Shown in pieces: positions 23,447-33,703 of a DNA stretch of 64,000 nucleotides. How positions within the stretch are numbered: the stretch's first letter is position 1; each line of letters starts with the position of its first letter. Made by a program: the position numbers and the translations under genes. The notes under the pieces are model-generated. The model saw only the letters and a list, made by a program, of their open reading frames with translations. It was not told the DNA's origin and searched no databases. Origin of the DNA: Bhargavaea cecembensis DSE10 (GTDB lineage Bacteria > Bacillota > Bacilli > Bacillales_A > Planococcaceae); contig NZ_AOFT01000002.1 of assembly GCF_000348905.1 (NCBI RefSeq), positions 248,001 to 312,000 on the forward strand, given 5' to 3'.

Positions 23447-24545
23447 TGGCGATGATCTCCTTTCCGTTGTGGCGCTCCATGGTGTCGATAAACCTGTCAA
23501 ACAGGTGGTTCGAATCCTCCGGTCCCGGAGAAGCTTCCGGATCGAACTGGACGGAGAATGCCGCATGTGTCTCATGGGCGAGCCCTTCAACCGTGCCGTC
23601 ATTGAGGGCGACATGGGTGACGGTCAGTCCCGTTCCTTCGAGCGAGTCCCGGTCCACCGCGTACTGGTGGTTCTGGGAAGTGATTTCCGTGCGGCCCGTC
23701 TGCAGGTCCTTTACGGGATGGTTGCCGCCGTGATGCCCGAAGCGCATCTTGAACGTCTTCGCCCCGCAGCTGATGGCAAGCAGCTCGTGGCCGAGGTTGA
23801 TGCCGAAGATCGGCACTTTTCCGAGCACTTCCCTGATGAAGGCAGGCGCTTCTTCAACATCTTCCGGGTTGCCGGGCCCGTTCGAGAGCAGGATGCCGTC
23901 CGGATGCCAGGCAAGCACGTCTTCGGCGGATGTGTCATAAGGAACGACGAGCACATCGCAGCCGCGGTTGTTCAGCTCGCGGAGGATGCCGTGCTTCATG
24001 CCGTAGTCCACGACAGCCACCCGCTTGCCGCGGCCCGGGCTCGGGTATGGGCGCTTGGTAGAAACGGCTTCGACCAGGCCCGGTGCCATCTCGGATGCCG
24101 CCAGCACCTGAAGCGCTGTATCCAGGTCGACGTCCTTTCCGGCCTCGGTGAGCATCCCCTTCATCGTTCCCTTGCTCCGGATGATGCGGGTCAGTTTCCG
24201 TGTGTCGATTTCGGAGATGCCGGGGATGTTCCGTTTTTCCATGAAGGAGGAAAGCGTTTCGTCACAGCGGAAATTCGACGGCTGATCCTCAATTGCCCGC
24301 ACTGCGAGAGCGCCGAGATTGAGATCGACCGATTCTGAATCATCCCGGTTCACCCCATAATTGCCGATGAGCGGGTAGGTCATGACAAGGATCACGCCCG
24401 TGTTGGACGGATTCGTCAGTGCCTCCTGATAACCGCTCATGCTCGTTGTGAAGACGACCTCGCCGACCATGCCGCGTTCCGCGCCGAACGCCTCTCCCTC
24501 AAATACCGTACCGTCTTCCAGAATCAGATATCGCTTTTTCGTCAT
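23439..24545 (-). CDS. carA: Carbamoyl-phosphate synthase small subunit with altered glutaminase site
   Basis: A 368-residue homologue of PyrAA. The N-terminal CarA domain ([30 protein letters not shown]) and the class I glutamine amidotransferase domain ([25 protein letters not shown]) are intact along their length. However, the nucleophile elbow normally GICLGHQ reads GINLGHE, so Cys is replaced by Asn250 (codon at 23796-23798), and the normal HPEASPGP reads DPEASPGP, replacing the catalytic His by Asp335 (23541-23543); Glu337 is kept. Such a protein should not hydrolyse glutamine by the usual thioester route. It may act as a structural partner of CarB in an ammonia-dependent synthase, as in vertebrate CPS I where the Cys is also lost. 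Start ATG 24543-24545 matches B. subtilis. Confidence 0.95.
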   Translation of the reverse strand: MTKKRYLILEDGTVFEGEAFGAERGMVGEVVFTTSMSGYQEALTNPSNTGVILVMTYPLIGNYGVNRDDSESVDLNLGALAVRAIEDQPSNFRCDETLSSFMEKRNIPGISEIDTRKLTRIIRSKGTMKGMLTEAGKDVDLDTALQVLAASEMAPGLVEAVSTKRPYPSPGRGKRVAVVDYGMKHGILRELNNRGCDVLVVPYDTSAEDVLAWHPDGILLSNGPGNPEDVEEAPAFIREVLGKVPIFGINLGHELLAISCGAKTFKMRFGHHGGNHPVKDLQTGRTEITSQNHQYAVDRDSLEGTGLTVTHVALNDGTVEGLAHETHAAFSVQFDPEASPGPEDSNHLFDRFIDTMERHNGKEIIANA

Positions 24546-25822
24546 TGTTGTCCCTCCTGCCAAACGATGTCGCCGCCGAAGATCGTCATGACCGGCCAGC
24601 CTTTGCATGCACGGCCTCCGAACGGGGTGTTCTTTCCTTTGGATGCGAATGTTTCGGGATCAATCTCTTTTTCCTTTTCCAGGTCGATCAGGACAAGGTC
24701 CGCCGGCAGTCCTTCCGCGATCCGGCCGAATCCGAGGCCGAACACATCCGCCGGCTTCTCTGTGAGCCAGTCTGTCAGCTGTTTGAGTGTCCACTTGCCC
24801 GTTTCCACGAAGTTCGTGTAGAGCAGCGGGAAAGCCGTCTCGAGGCCCGTGATGCCGAAAGGCGCCTTTTCCATCCCGGACGCCTTTTCTTCCGCACTAT
24901 GCGGAGCGTGGTCTGTCGCGATCACATCAATCGTGCCGTCGAGCAGCCCTTCGTGTAGGGCTTCCAGATCTTCCTGGGCGCGGAGCGGCGGATTCATCTT
25001 CCAGTTTGCGTCATTGCCCGGAATGTCGTCTTCCGTCAGCAGCAGATGGTGGGGCGTGACTTCCGCCGTCACCCGGATGCCTGCCGCCTTCGCATCCCGG
25101 ATCGTCCTCACCGACTCCTTCGTGCTCACGTGGCAGACATGATAGTGCGCTCCGGCAGCCTCCGCCAAAAGGACATCCCTTGAAATATGGACGGACTCGG
25201 CAATCGACGGGATGCCCGGGATGCCGAGCTCCCTGTTCCGCTTGCCGTCGTGCAGTGCGCCGCCATAGATGAGCGTATTGTCCTCACAGTGTGCCACGAC
25301 CGGCATTCCGATTTCCGCCGCATCCCGCATCGCTTCATACATCATGCCTGCCGACTGGACACCGACACCGTCGTCGGTGAAGGCGAATGCGCCGTTCTTT
25401 TTCAGCTCCTCCATGTCCGTCCGTTCCTTGCCCGCTTCGCGGATGGTGATCGACGCATAAGGAAGTACCCGGACAAGTGCGTTTTCTTCAATGAGTGCAT
25501 TGACCCTGCCGATGTTTTCCGCAGTGTCCGGAACCGGCCGCGTGTTCGGCATGGCACAGATTGTCGTGAATCCGCCGCGTGCCGCCGCTTCCGTTCCCGT
25601 CCGGATTGTTTCCTTGTGCTCGCCCCCCGGCTCACGCAGATGGACGTGCACATCGATCAGTCCCGGAGCCGCAAATCGGCCGCCTCCGTCCACGATTTCA
25701 TGGCCTTCATGGGGCAGTTCCTGCCCGATCGCTTTGAAGAGGCCATCCTCCATCAGGATTTCTGCGTTCCCGAGTGTCCCGTTTTCATCCAGCATCCGGA
25801 TGTTTCTGATCAATGTGCCCAT
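24542..25822 (-). CDS. pyrC: Dihydroorotase
   Basis: A 426-residue amidohydrolase (class I) that closes carbamoyl aspartate to dihydroorotate. The zinc-binding HVHLREPG lies near residue 59, [12 protein letters not shown] follows, and the second metal region includes [11 protein letters not shown] near 303. Length matches B. subtilis PyrC. It lies 1 bp after pyrB and overlaps carA by 4 bp. Confidence 0.97.
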   Translation of the reverse strand: MGTLIRNIRMLDENGTLGNAEILMEDGLFKAIGQELPHEGHEIVDGGGRFAAPGLIDVHVHLREPGGEHKETIRTGTEAAARGGFTTICAMPNTRPVPDTAENIGRVNALIEENALVRVLPYASITIREAGKERTDMEELKKNGAFAFTDDGVGVQSAGMMYEAMRDAAEIGMPVVAHCEDNTLIYGGALHDGKRNRELGIPGIPSIAESVHISRDVLLAEAAGAHYHVCHVSTKESVRTIRDAKAAGIRVTAEVTPHHLLLTEDDIPGNDANWKMNPPLRAQEDLEALHEGLLDGTIDVIATDHAPHSAEEKASGMEKAPFGITGLETAFPLLYTNFVETGKWTLKQLTDWLTEKPADVFGLGFGRIAEGLPADLVLIDLEKEKEIDPETFASKGKNTPFGGRACKGWPVMTIFGGDIVWQEGQQ

Positions 25823-25823
25823 C

Positions 25824-26702
25824 TCAATCTCTCCCCTTCAATATCGTTTCGAGTACTGCCATTCTCACATAGACTCCGTTTTCCACTTGCCGGAAGATTC
25901 TTGACCGGCTGTGTTCGACCAGTTCGCCGGCAATCTCAACGCCCCGGTTGACGGGTGCCGGATGAAGGATGATGGCGCCTTTTTTCATCCGCTCCGCCCG
26001 CCCGGCAGTCAGCCCGTAACGTTCGTGGTAGCTGTGAGCGGAGAACGATCCTTCGCCGCTGTGCCGCTCATGCTGGACACGCAGCAGCATCACCGCGTCG
26101 CTGTCGGGCAGAACTTCTTCCCAGTCCTCCGACGATTCAAAGTCTCCCTGCCATTCCGGCGGGCAGAGGATCCGGACGTCCGCCCCGAACATCTGGAGCG
26201 CATCCCGGCCGGACTTGGCCACCCTGCTGTGCGAGACATCTCCGGCAATGGTCACCTTCAGGCCTTCCAGTGTGCCGAACTCCTCACGCAGTGTGAACAG
26301 GTCGAGCAGCGTCTGTGTCGGGTGCTGGCCCGATCCGTCTCCGGCATTAATGATCGCTACGGATGTCCTGCCTTCTAGTTCCTTGTAGAAGCGGTCCTCG
26401 GGAGACCGGATCACAAGAGCATCGAGGCCGATCGCTTCGAGTGTCCGGACCGTGTCATAGAGGGTCTCCCCCTTCAGGGTGCTCGAGAACCCGGCTTCGA
26501 ACGGAATCACGTCCAGCCCGAGCCTGCGCTCTGCCATTTCAAAGCTTGTCTTGGTGCGTGTGCTCGGTTCAAAGAACAGGTTGCTGATGTAGTGGGTCCG
26601 GCCGATTTCCGGCACGGCCCCGCCCCTCAGTTCAGCCGCTCTGTCGAGAATGCGGATGATCCCATCCGGTCCGAGCCGTTTCATCGATAGCAGGTGGTCC
26701 AT
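25824..26702 (-). CDS. pyrB: Aspartate carbamoyltransferase catalytic subunit
   Basis: A 292-residue transferase that makes carbamoyl aspartate from carbamoyl phosphate and aspartate. Carbamoyl phosphate motif [12 protein letters not shown] is near residue 49, [11 protein letters not shown] near 125, [12 protein letters not shown] and [10 protein letters not shown] further on; all key residues are intact. No regulatory subunit gene is nearby, as usual in Bacillales. AAGGAGG precedes the ATG, and a PyrR-type attenuator lies upstream. Confidence 0.97.
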   Translation of the reverse strand: MDHLLSMKRLGPDGIIRILDRAAELRGGAVPEIGRTHYISNLFFEPSTRTKTSFEMAERRLGLDVIPFEAGFSSTLKGETLYDTVRTLEAIGLDALVIRSPEDRFYKELEGRTSVAIINAGDGSGQHPTQTLLDLFTLREEFGTLEGLKVTIAGDVSHSRVAKSGRDALQMFGADVRILCPPEWQGDFESSEDWEEVLPDSDAVMLLRVQHERHSGEGSFSAHSYHERYGLTAGRAERMKKGAIILHPAPVNRGVEIAGELVEHSRSRIFRQVENGVYVRMAVLETILKGRD

Positions 26703-26722
26703 GGTGACAGTCCTCCTTATGT

Positions 26723-26832
26723 AAAAAAGAGCCTTTCCGGTCGTCGGAAAGGCTCTTTTCGCTTTGGCGGGTACACGTATCCCGTCTGCGGCAAAAGGGC
26801 CTTTCCGTATCTCCCGGATACAGTTAAAAGGC
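26723..26832 (-). promoter_or_regulatory. PyrR-type attenuator between pyrP and pyrB
   Basis: On the minus strand a perfect 14-bp stem (AAAAGAGCCTTTCC / GGAAAGGCTCTTTT) followed by T residues forms a terminator at 26723-26759. Upstream, CCTTTTAACTGTATCC and GGGAGATACGGAAAGG form a candidate PyrR-binding hairpin with a loop (UCCGGGAG) close to the PyrR consensus UCCnGnGAGG. When UMP is high PyrR would bind this loop and allow termination before pyrB. It starts inside the last codons of pyrP. Confidence 0.75.
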
Positions 26833-26834
26833 GG

Positions 26835-28121
26835 TTATTCGATTTCTCCCGCTTCATTGCCCTCCGGCTTGCCCGGCAGGAGCAGGTTGAGCAGGACGCC
26901 GAGGATGGCTGCGAGCGCCATGCCCTCGATTTTGAACGTTTCGCTGATTTCGATCGCCGCTCCGCCGATCCCCGTCACGAGAATGACCGAGGCGATCACC
27001 AGATTGCGCTGCTTGTCGAAGTCGATGCCATGCTCGACCAGCATCCGGAGACCGGATGAGGCGATGATCCCGAACAGCAGGATCGAGATGCCGCCGAGCA
27101 CCGCCTGCGGAATCGTTGCAATCAGTGCCATCAGTTTCCCGAGGAAGGAGAACACGATCGCCAGTACCGCTGCGCCGAAAATGACGTGGATGCTGAACAC
27201 TTTTGTCAGTGCGAGGACACCGATGTTTTCTCCGTAGGTCGTCTTCGGAGGGCCTCCGACCAGCCCGCTAAAGAACGTTCCGAGTCCGTCCCCCAGAATC
27301 GAGCGGTGCAGGCCGGGATCCTTGATGAAATTCCTGTCTGTGATCCGCCCCAGCACCAGCTGATGGCCGATATGCTCGGAAATCGTCACGATCGCAATCG
27401 GAACCATGACGGCAAGCAGCGTGCCTGTCACTTGGAACTCATAATGCACACCCGGCACGATAAAGTCCGGTAGCGCAAACCAGTCTGCCTCCCGCACCGG
27501 AGAAAAATCGATGATTCCGATCGCAGCCGAGTACAGATAGCCCGTGACAATCCCGATCAGGACTGGCATGAGGCTCACCAGGCCTTTAAAGAAGATGATG
27601 CAGATGACCGCTGCCGCAAGTGTCACGATCGCGGCAGAGAAGTGGAGGAAGCTGTAGGTGCTTTCCCCGTCCACCTGGATGGTGCTCGCCATGCCGACCG
27701 CAGTCGGGGCAAGCGCCAGGCCGATGACCATGATGACCGGTCCGACGACGACCGGCGGCAGGAGCCGCATGATCCACCGGTGGCCGGTCCTCCAGATCAG
27801 CAGCGATACGAGCGCGTAGACCAGCGAGACAAACAGGCTTCCGATCATGGCGCTGCCGATGCCGCCCGCCTGTGTCGCCACCTGGATTGGTATGATAAAT
27901 GCGAATGAAGAGCCGAGATACGCCGGAACCTTGAATCCGGTTACCAGGATAAATACGATCGTTGCGATGCCGCTTGTCAGGAGCGCGATTGCCGGGCTGA
28001 GCCCGACAAGCTGAGGAACGAGGATGGTCGCCCCGAACATTGCAAACATATGCTGCAGGCTGAGTGTCAGCAGCTTGCCGTTGGACGGCTTATCCTGGAT
28101 GTCGAGAACTGCCTTTGCCAT
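26835..28121 (-). CDS. pyrP: Uracil permease (PyrP/UraA)
   Basis: A 428-residue membrane transporter of the NCS2 (nucleobase:cation symporter-2) family. It has about 12-14 hydrophobic segments, starting after residue 20, and the family stretch of QHMFAMFGATILVPQLVGLSP at the first helix. The region of GGPPKTTYGENIGVLALTKV matches the conserved substrate-binding loop of UraA. It imports uracil by proton symport and belongs to the PyrR regulon, second gene of the operon as in B. subtilis. Confidence 0.94.
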   Translation of the reverse strand: MAKAVLDIQDKPSNGKLLTLSLQHMFAMFGATILVPQLVGLSPAIALLTSGIATIVFILVTGFKVPAYLGSSFAFIIPIQVATQAGGIGSAMIGSLFVSLVYALVSLLIWRTGHRWIMRLLPPVVVGPVIMVIGLALAPTAVGMASTIQVDGESTYSFLHFSAAIVTLAAAVICIIFFKGLVSLMPVLIGIVTGYLYSAAIGIIDFSPVREADWFALPDFIVPGVHYEFQVTGTLLAVMVPIAIVTISEHIGHQLVLGRITDRNFIKDPGLHRSILGDGLGTFFSGLVGGPPKTTYGENIGVLALTKVFSIHVIFGAAVLAIVFSFLGKLMALIATIPQAVLGGISILLFGIIASSGLRMLVEHGIDFDKQRNLVIASVILVTGIGGAAIEISETFKIEGMALAAILGVLLNLLLPGKPEGNEAGEIE

Positions 28122-28135
28122 GGTTCATGCTCCCC

Positions 28136-28149
28136 ATTCTTCGAAGAAT
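28136..28149. repeat. 14-bp perfect palindrome between pyrR and pyrP
   Basis: ATTCTTCGAAGAAT lies in the 33-bp gap after the pyrR stop. In B. subtilis a full PyrR attenuator occupies this gap; here there is no room for one. Confidence 0.6.
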
Positions 28150-28154
28150 TGCTG

Positions 28155-28866
<712 letters not shown>

Positions 28867-28872
28867 TGACTC

Positions 28873-28901
28873 ACTATACACCTGCAGCAGGGGGGTGTCA
28901 A
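28873..28901 (-). promoter_or_regulatory. SigA promoter of the pyr operon
   Basis: TTGACA (28896-28901) and TATAGT (28873-28878) are separated by exactly 17 bp on the minus strand. The -35 overlaps the last codons of the rluD-like gene, so there is no separate intergenic promoter region. Transcription should start near 28866. Confidence 0.85.
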
Positions 28902-29809
28902 TCCCGCTGGCGCAATTTCCCGAGAAGGTCTTCGAAATCTTCAGGAAGCGGTGCCTCGAATTCCATATACACCCCGGTGGACGGATGGGTGAATCCGAGT
29001 ATGCCCGCATGCAGGACCTGTCCGCCAAAAGGCAGTGTCTTTTTCGGTCCATACTTCGGGTCTCCGGCAAGGGGATGGCCGATGTAGCGCATGTGGACAC
29101 GGATCTGGTGGGTCCGCCCGGTCTCGAGCCGGCACTCCACGAGGGTATAGTCCCCGAACCGTTCCGTGACGGTGAAATGGGTGACCGCATCCCGGCCGCC
29201 GTCAATGACGGTCATCCGCTGGCGGTCTTTCGGATCCCTCCCGATCGGCGCATCGACCGTTCCTTCGTCATGCTGGATGTTGCCGTGCACGAGCGCGGTG
29301 TATTTCCGTGTGACGGTCTTTTTGGAAAGCTGTTCGGCAAGCGACGCATGGGCCAGATCGTTTTTGGCGACGGCCAGCAGTCCGGTCGTGTCCTTGTCGA
29401 TCCGGTGCACGATTCCCGGCCGCATGACGCCATTGATGCCCGACAGATCGGTGCAGTGGTGCATCAGCCCGTTAACGAGCGTGCCGGTCGCATGTCCCGC
29501 CGCCGGATGAACGACCATTCCGCGCGGTTTGTTGACGACGAGCACATCGGCATCTTCATGAACGATATCGAGGCCGAGATCCTCCGGTACGATTTCAAGC
29601 GGCTCAGGTTCGGGCTCGGACACCTCCACCCGGTCGTCCTCCTTCAGCTGATAATTCGGCTTCACGGTTTTTCCGTTCACAAGGATGAGGCCTTCTTTGA
29701 CCCACGACTGGACCTTGGAGCGCGTCCATTCAGGATTGAATGCGGACAGGGCCTTGTCAATGCGGCTGCCGCTGTGTTCCGGTGTGATTTCAAGAATCTG
29801 TTTTTCCAT
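28898..29809 (-). CDS. RluA/RluD-family 23S rRNA pseudouridine synthase
   Basis: A 303-residue enzyme with an N-terminal S4 RNA-binding domain (about 14-75) and a catalytic domain. The catalytic Asp is in the HRIDKDTTGLL motif near residue 138 and VNKPRGMVVHPA precedes it. It is the orthologue of B. subtilis YlyB, which modifies 23S rRNA in the helix 69 region by analogy with E. coli RluD. It overlaps the lspA stop by one base, and its end carries the pyr promoter -35. Confidence 0.94.
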   Translation of the reverse strand: MEKQILEITPEHSGSRIDKALSAFNPEWTRSKVQSWVKEGLILVNGKTVKPNYQLKEDDRVEVSEPEPEPLEIVPEDLGLDIVHEDADVLVVNKPRGMVVHPAAGHATGTLVNGLMHHCTDLSGINGVMRPGIVHRIDKDTTGLLAVAKNDLAHASLAEQLSKKTVTRKYTALVHGNIQHDEGTVDAPIGRDPKDRQRMTVIDGGRDAVTHFTVTERFGDYTLVECRLETGRTHQIRVHMRYIGHPLAGDPKYGPKKTLPFGGQVLHAGILGFTHPSTGVYMEFEAPLPEDFEDLLGKLRQRD

Positions 29810-30294
29810 TATGACTCCTTTTTGTTTCGCTTTTCTCTCAGTTCCTCAAGAAACATATGCACGATGAGAAGGATGACCCCGATGGTCAGTGCAGCGTCGG
29901 CCACGTTGAAGATCGGGAAATCGTAGTTGATGACGGGAATCAGGACATCGACGAAGTCGACGACCTCACCCATCCGCAATCGGTCGATGAAGTTGCCGAG
30001 CGCCCCTCCGAGAAGCATCATGAGACTCACCCTGAAGCCCGCACCGCCCTCTTTTCCATGCTTGTGGAAATAGTACAGGATTCCCGCGACGACCACCACC
30101 GTCACGATGTAGAACAGCCACATCTGGCCCTGCAGCATGCCCCATGCCGCTCCGCGGTTCCGGTGAGACAAAATGGCAAGATACGGGTCAAGTACGGAGA
30201 TCCGCTCTCCGACTTCCATATATTTCACGACGAGCCACTTCGTCCACTGGTCGATGATGACGAGGGCCGCCGCGATGGCGTAGTAAAATAACAC
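29809..30294 (-). CDS. lspA: Lipoprotein signal peptidase (signal peptidase II)
   Basis: A 161-residue inner-membrane aspartic protease with four hydrophobic helices. The two catalytic aspartates are in GNFIDRLRMGEVVDF and FNVADAAL. It cuts the signal peptide of lipoproteins after diacylglyceryl transfer to Cys. I chose GTG at 30292-30294 (MLFYYAIAAALVIIDQ) with GGAGG seven bases before; a longer frame to 30423 lacks this and adds a non-membrane leader. Confidence 0.93.
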   Translation of the reverse strand: MLFYYAIAAALVIIDQWTKWLVVKYMEVGERISVLDPYLAILSHRNRGAAWGMLQGQMWLFYIVTVVVVAGILYYFHKHGKEGGAGFRVSLMMLLGGALGNFIDRLRMGEVVDFVDVLIPVINYDFPIFNVADAALTIGVILLIVHMFLEELREKRNKKES

Positions 30295-30325
30295 GTCTTT
30301 TCCTCCATCCGATTGAATCCTGTTT

Positions 30326-30334
30326 ATTTTACCA
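30326..30334 (-). promoter_or_regulatory. Possible extended -10 promoter for lspA
   Basis: TGGTAAAAT on the minus strand lies about 30 bases before the lspA GTG. No -35 hexamer is seen at the right distance. Confidence 0.4.
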
Positions 30335-30439
30335 TATGATGCCGCGGCAGTGCGCCCGGGATGTGGGGGTTCTTTGAATTCATGCCGCCCTGGAAAAGGA
30401 TGAGCCATTTTGTAGACATCCATAAAGTCGTTCGGATTT

Positions 30440-30553
30440 CAGCTGCGGGCCTTCGCTTTCCGCGGGCCGGCGCCGAGCCCCGCGACTGCGTCTTGCGGGT
30501 CTCGCCTGCCCGGCTTTTCCCGCAGGAGTCTCAGGCCCTCCGCTTCAATCCGT
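30440..30553. repeat. GC-rich dispersed-type intergenic repeat
   Basis: This stretch (minus strand: GATTGAAGCGGAGGGC, then GAGACTCCTGCGGGAAAAGC, GGGCAGGCGAGACCCGCA and CCGCGGAAAGCGAAGG) has the layout of a short non-coding element that I recall as present in many copies in Bacillaceae and related genomes. It is much richer in GC than the DNA next to it. Only one copy is seen in this window, so its repeat nature rests on memory of the family, not on this sequence. Confidence 0.55.
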
Positions 30554-30825
30554 CATAGGGCTTGTTAGGACAAGTAGAGGCAAACGCTAGTTTAAACAAG
30601 TAATAGCCTAAATAACATAATCTCTTCTTTATTCCGAAGCCCAAAGTAAGGGGAAGTAAAAAGCCCGCTGCCGTTGTAACTGAGCGGCGTTTGTTGGGAT
30701 TCACCGGGCATGGTAGGAGTTCAGTTACCCATTGGTTGCGATTCGGCAGAGAGTTGGTTGTAATTAGTGGTATCGCCGGATAATCACCCGTTCTCATTAG
30801 GTAACCATTCACCCCAAAGATCAAC
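30554..30825. other. AT-richer intergenic segment of unknown origin
   Basis: About 270 bp between the GC-rich element and the ileS terminator are clearly richer in A+T than the surroundings. A minus-strand frame stays open for 98 codons from 30827 and runs straight into the repeat element (…CPNKPYDGLKRRA), without a ribosome binding site or a domain that I recognise. An 8-bp inverted repeat GTAACTGA (30676-30683) / TCAGTTAC (30721-30728) encloses a nested GCCG/CGGC pair. In B. subtilis the small DksA/TraR-like gene ylyA is found at this place; no trace of it is seen. Confidence 0.5.
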
Positions 30826-30872
30826 AAAAAGAAATCGGACCCAGGCAGTTTGCTTCCGGGTCCGATTTTTCT
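30826..30872 (-). terminator. Terminator of ileS
   Basis: ATCGGACCC (30834-30842) pairs with GGGTCCGAT (30858-30866); on the minus strand it is followed by TTCTTTTTG. It begins 15 bases after the ileS stop. Confidence 0.85.
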
Positions 30873-30887
30873 TCAGTTATGGCTTGC

Positions 30888-33653
30888 TTACGCTTCGTAA
30901 TGATTAACAACGACATCTGCGCAGCGTGCGCAGAGTTCCGGGTGTTCCGGGTTTTCTCCGACTGTGCCCGGCACCGACCAGCAGCGTGCACATTTCTCGC
31001 CTTCCGCCTTTTCCACGACGACACGGACACGGGAGCCCGTTGCGTCTGCAGGGGAGTTTTCCAGGTTGCCGCCGATGCGGAAGCCGGAAACGATAAAGAA
31101 CTGGGCGAAGTCGATGTCTCCAGAAGTCAGGAGAACTTTGAGGTCCTCAGGAACATAGACGGTCACTGCCGCTTCGAGCGATTTGCCGATGACTTTCCCG
31201 TTACGGGCTTCTTCGAGCGCCTTCAGAACATCATCGCGGACTTCCATCAGCTCGGTGAAGCGGGCCATGAGCGCGAAGTCTTCGTCTGTTTCCTCGCGCG
31301 CATCCGGCATGTCGGTCAGCTGGACGCTTTCCGCTTCTTCATGCTGGAGGTAGCTCCACATCTCATCTGCTGTATGAGGGATGATCGGCGACATCAGCTT
31401 GAGCAGCGCGGTCAGCGTGTCATACATGACCGTCTGCATAGCGCGGCGGTGCGGATGGTCGGCTGCCTCGATATAGACGACGTCTTTTGCGATATCCAGA
31501 TAGAACGAGCTGAGATCGACCGTAACGAAGTTGTTGACCGATGTGTAGACCGTCATGAACTCGTAGCGGTCGTAGGCATCGCGTACCGTCCGGATCAGTC
31601 GCTGGAGCTTGAGGTCCATATACTTGTCGACCGGACGGAGGTCTTCCTTAGCGACACGGTCCTTCGCAGGATCAAAGTCCGACAGGTTTCCATGCAGGAA
31701 GCGCAGTGTATTCCGGATCTTCCGGTACACTTCGGACACCTGCTTGAAGATCGCATCGGAAACGTGGACGTCCGCCGTATAGTCCGCCGACGATACCCAC
31801 AGCCGGAGGATATCCGCACCCATCTGGTCCATGACCTTGGCAGGGACGATGACATTGCCGAGCGATTTGCTCATCTTGCGGCCCTCTCCGTCAAGTGTGA
31901 AGCCGTGGCTGAGGATGCCTTTGTACGGAGCGTGGCCGTTCACGGCAACCGATGTCGTCAGGGAAGAGTTGAACCATCCGCGGTACTGGTCAGACCCTTC
32001 AAGGTACAGGTCTGCCGGATAAACAAGGTCATCGCGTTCGACGAGGACGCCCTGGTGGGTTGATCCGGAGTCGAACCAGACGTCCATGATATCCGTCTCC
32101 TTCGTGAACTTGCCGTTCGGGCTGCCCGGATGTGTGAAGCCTTCAGGAAGCAGGTCTTCCGCTTCGCGCTCGAACCAGACATTCGATCCGTGCTCACGGA
32201 ACAGTTTTTGCACATGTCCGATCGTCTCATCGGTGATCACAGGTTCCCCGTTTTCCGCATAGAAGACAGGGATCGGCACGCCCCATGCACGCTGGCGGGA
32301 GATGCACCAGTCACCGCGGTCGCGGACCATGTTGTAGAGGCGGGTTTCTCCCCATGCCGGCGTGAACGATGTGTCACGGATCGCCTGAAGCAGATCTTCC
32401 CTGAACTTATCGATCGATGCGAACCACTGGGAAGTGGCACGGAAGATGACCGGCTTTTTCGAGCGCCAGTCGTGCGGGTAGGAGTGCGTGATGAATTCAA
32501 GGTGCACGAGGGCTCCCTTTTCGTTCAGCGCATCGGTGATCGGCTTGTTGGCCTTGTCATAGAAGAGGCCTTCAAAGCCCGGTGCCTCTTCTGTCATGAA
32601 GCCCCGGTCATCCACCGGGCAAAGCACGTCGAGGCCATTCGCCTTGCCGACGCGGAAATCGTCTTCCCCGTGGCCCGGCGCCGTATGGACACACCCGGTA
32701 CCTGCGTCGATCGTGACATGGTCCCCGAGGATGATCAGAGAATCCCTGCCGTAAAGCGGGTGCTCTGCAGTCAGGTGCTCCAGCTCCCGGCCCTTCAGTT
32801 CACGCAGCGTCTCGACTTGTTCCCAGCCGACCATTGAAGAAACATCTTCCAGAAGGTCTTTTGCCAGGATGTACTTTTTGCCGTCAGCTTCGACGACGGA
32901 ATAGTCGAAGTCCGGGTGGACGGAGATCGCAAGGTTGGCGGGGATCGTCCAAGGCGTTGTCGTCCAGATCAGGAAGTTCACATCGGTATCAAGGACGCCT
33001 TTGCCGTCCTTGACCGGGAAAGCGACATAGATCGATGGTGACTTCTTGTCTTTGTATTCGATTTCCGCTTCGGCGAGTGCGGACTCGCTTGACGGCGACC
33101 AGTAAACCGGTTTCTTGCCTTTATAGATATAGCCCTTCTTGGCCATGTCTCCGAACACACCGATCTGGCGCGCTTCGAACTCCGGCTTCAGGGTGATGTA
33201 AGGGTTTTTCCAGTTTCCGCGGACACCGATCCGCTTGAACTGCGTGCGCTGGCGGTCGATCTGCTCAAGCGCGTACTCCTTGCAGAGCTCGCGGAACTCG
33301 GCAACCGTCATCTCTTTCCGGTTGACGCCCTTGTTGACGAGTGCCTGCTCGATCGGCAGGCCGTGCGTATCCCAGCCCGGCACGTATGGTGCGTGATAGC
33401 CGGTCATCGAACGGTGCCGGACGATGATATCCTTCAGCACTTTATTGAGTGCGTGGCCCATGTGGAGGTCGCCGTTGGCATATGGCGGTCCGTCATGAAG
33501 GACAAAAAACGGGCGGCCTTCTGTCCGCTCCTGCACTTTTTCGTAGATGTCCATCTCTTCCCATTTTTCCTGCATCTTCGGTTCGTTTTTCGGCAGATTC
33601 CCGCGCATCGGGAATTCTGTTTTCGGCATGAGCAGCGTGCTCTTGTAATCCAT
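30888..33653 (-). CDS. ileS: Isoleucyl-tRNA synthetase
   Basis: A 921-residue class I synthetase, the same length as in B. subtilis. The ATP site HMGH (in [10 protein letters not shown]) and KMSKS (in [10 protein letters not shown]) are present, with the CP1 editing domain between them and a C-terminal zinc-binding region of two CxxC pairs (CARCWSVPG and CARCADVV). This is the bacterial, mupirocin-sensitive type by its zinc tail. The ATG at 33651-33653 has GAGGAGG upstream. Expression is set by the Ile T-box in its leader. Confidence 0.98.
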   Translation of the reverse strand: MDYKSTLLMPKTEFPMRGNLPKNEPKMQEKWEEMDIYEKVQERTEGRPFFVLHDGPPYANGDLHMGHALNKVLKDIIVRHRSMTGYHAPYVPGWDTHGLPIEQALVNKGVNRKEMTVAEFRELCKEYALEQIDRQRTQFKRIGVRGNWKNPYITLKPEFEARQIGVFGDMAKKGYIYKGKKPVYWSPSSESALAEAEIEYKDKKSPSIYVAFPVKDGKGVLDTDVNFLIWTTTPWTIPANLAISVHPDFDYSVVEADGKKYILAKDLLEDVSSMVGWEQVETLRELKGRELEHLTAEHPLYGRDSLIILGDHVTIDAGTGCVHTAPGHGEDDFRVGKANGLDVLCPVDDRGFMTEEAPGFEGLFYDKANKPITDALNEKGALVHLEFITHSYPHDWRSKKPVIFRATSQWFASIDKFREDLLQAIRDTSFTPAWGETRLYNMVRDRGDWCISRQRAWGVPIPVFYAENGEPVITDETIGHVQKLFREHGSNVWFEREAEDLLPEGFTHPGSPNGKFTKETDIMDVWFDSGSTHQGVLVERDDLVYPADLYLEGSDQYRGWFNSSLTTSVAVNGHAPYKGILSHGFTLDGEGRKMSKSLGNVIVPAKVMDQMGADILRLWVSSADYTADVHVSDAIFKQVSEVYRKIRNTLRFLHGNLSDFDPAKDRVAKEDLRPVDKYMDLKLQRLIRTVRDAYDRYEFMTVYTSVNNFVTVDLSSFYLDIAKDVVYIEAADHPHRRAMQTVMYDTLTALLKLMSPIIPHTADEMWSYLQHEEAESVQLTDMPDAREETDEDFALMARFTELMEVRDDVLKALEEARNGKVIGKSLEAAVTVYVPEDLKVLLTSGDIDFAQFFIVSGFRIGGNLENSPADATGSRVRVVVEKAEGEKCARCWSVPGTVGENPEHPELCARCADVVVNHYEA

Positions 33654-33703
33654 CCTGATTCCTCCTCTTAATTGAAACCTGCACAGGCAGGCGGCCAACC
33701 AAA

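Noticed and set aside
23447-23614. N-terminal extension of carB
   Set aside because: It overlaps the end of carA in another frame; the ATG at 23446 gives the exact family N-terminus.
30295-30423. N-terminal extension of lspA
   Set aside because: LspA starts with a membrane helix; the GTG at 30294 has a good ribosome binding site and gives normal length.
30531-30827. 98-codon minus-strand frame as a gene
   Set aside because: No ribosome binding site, no recognised domain, and it runs into a repeat element; kept only as an unexplained segment.
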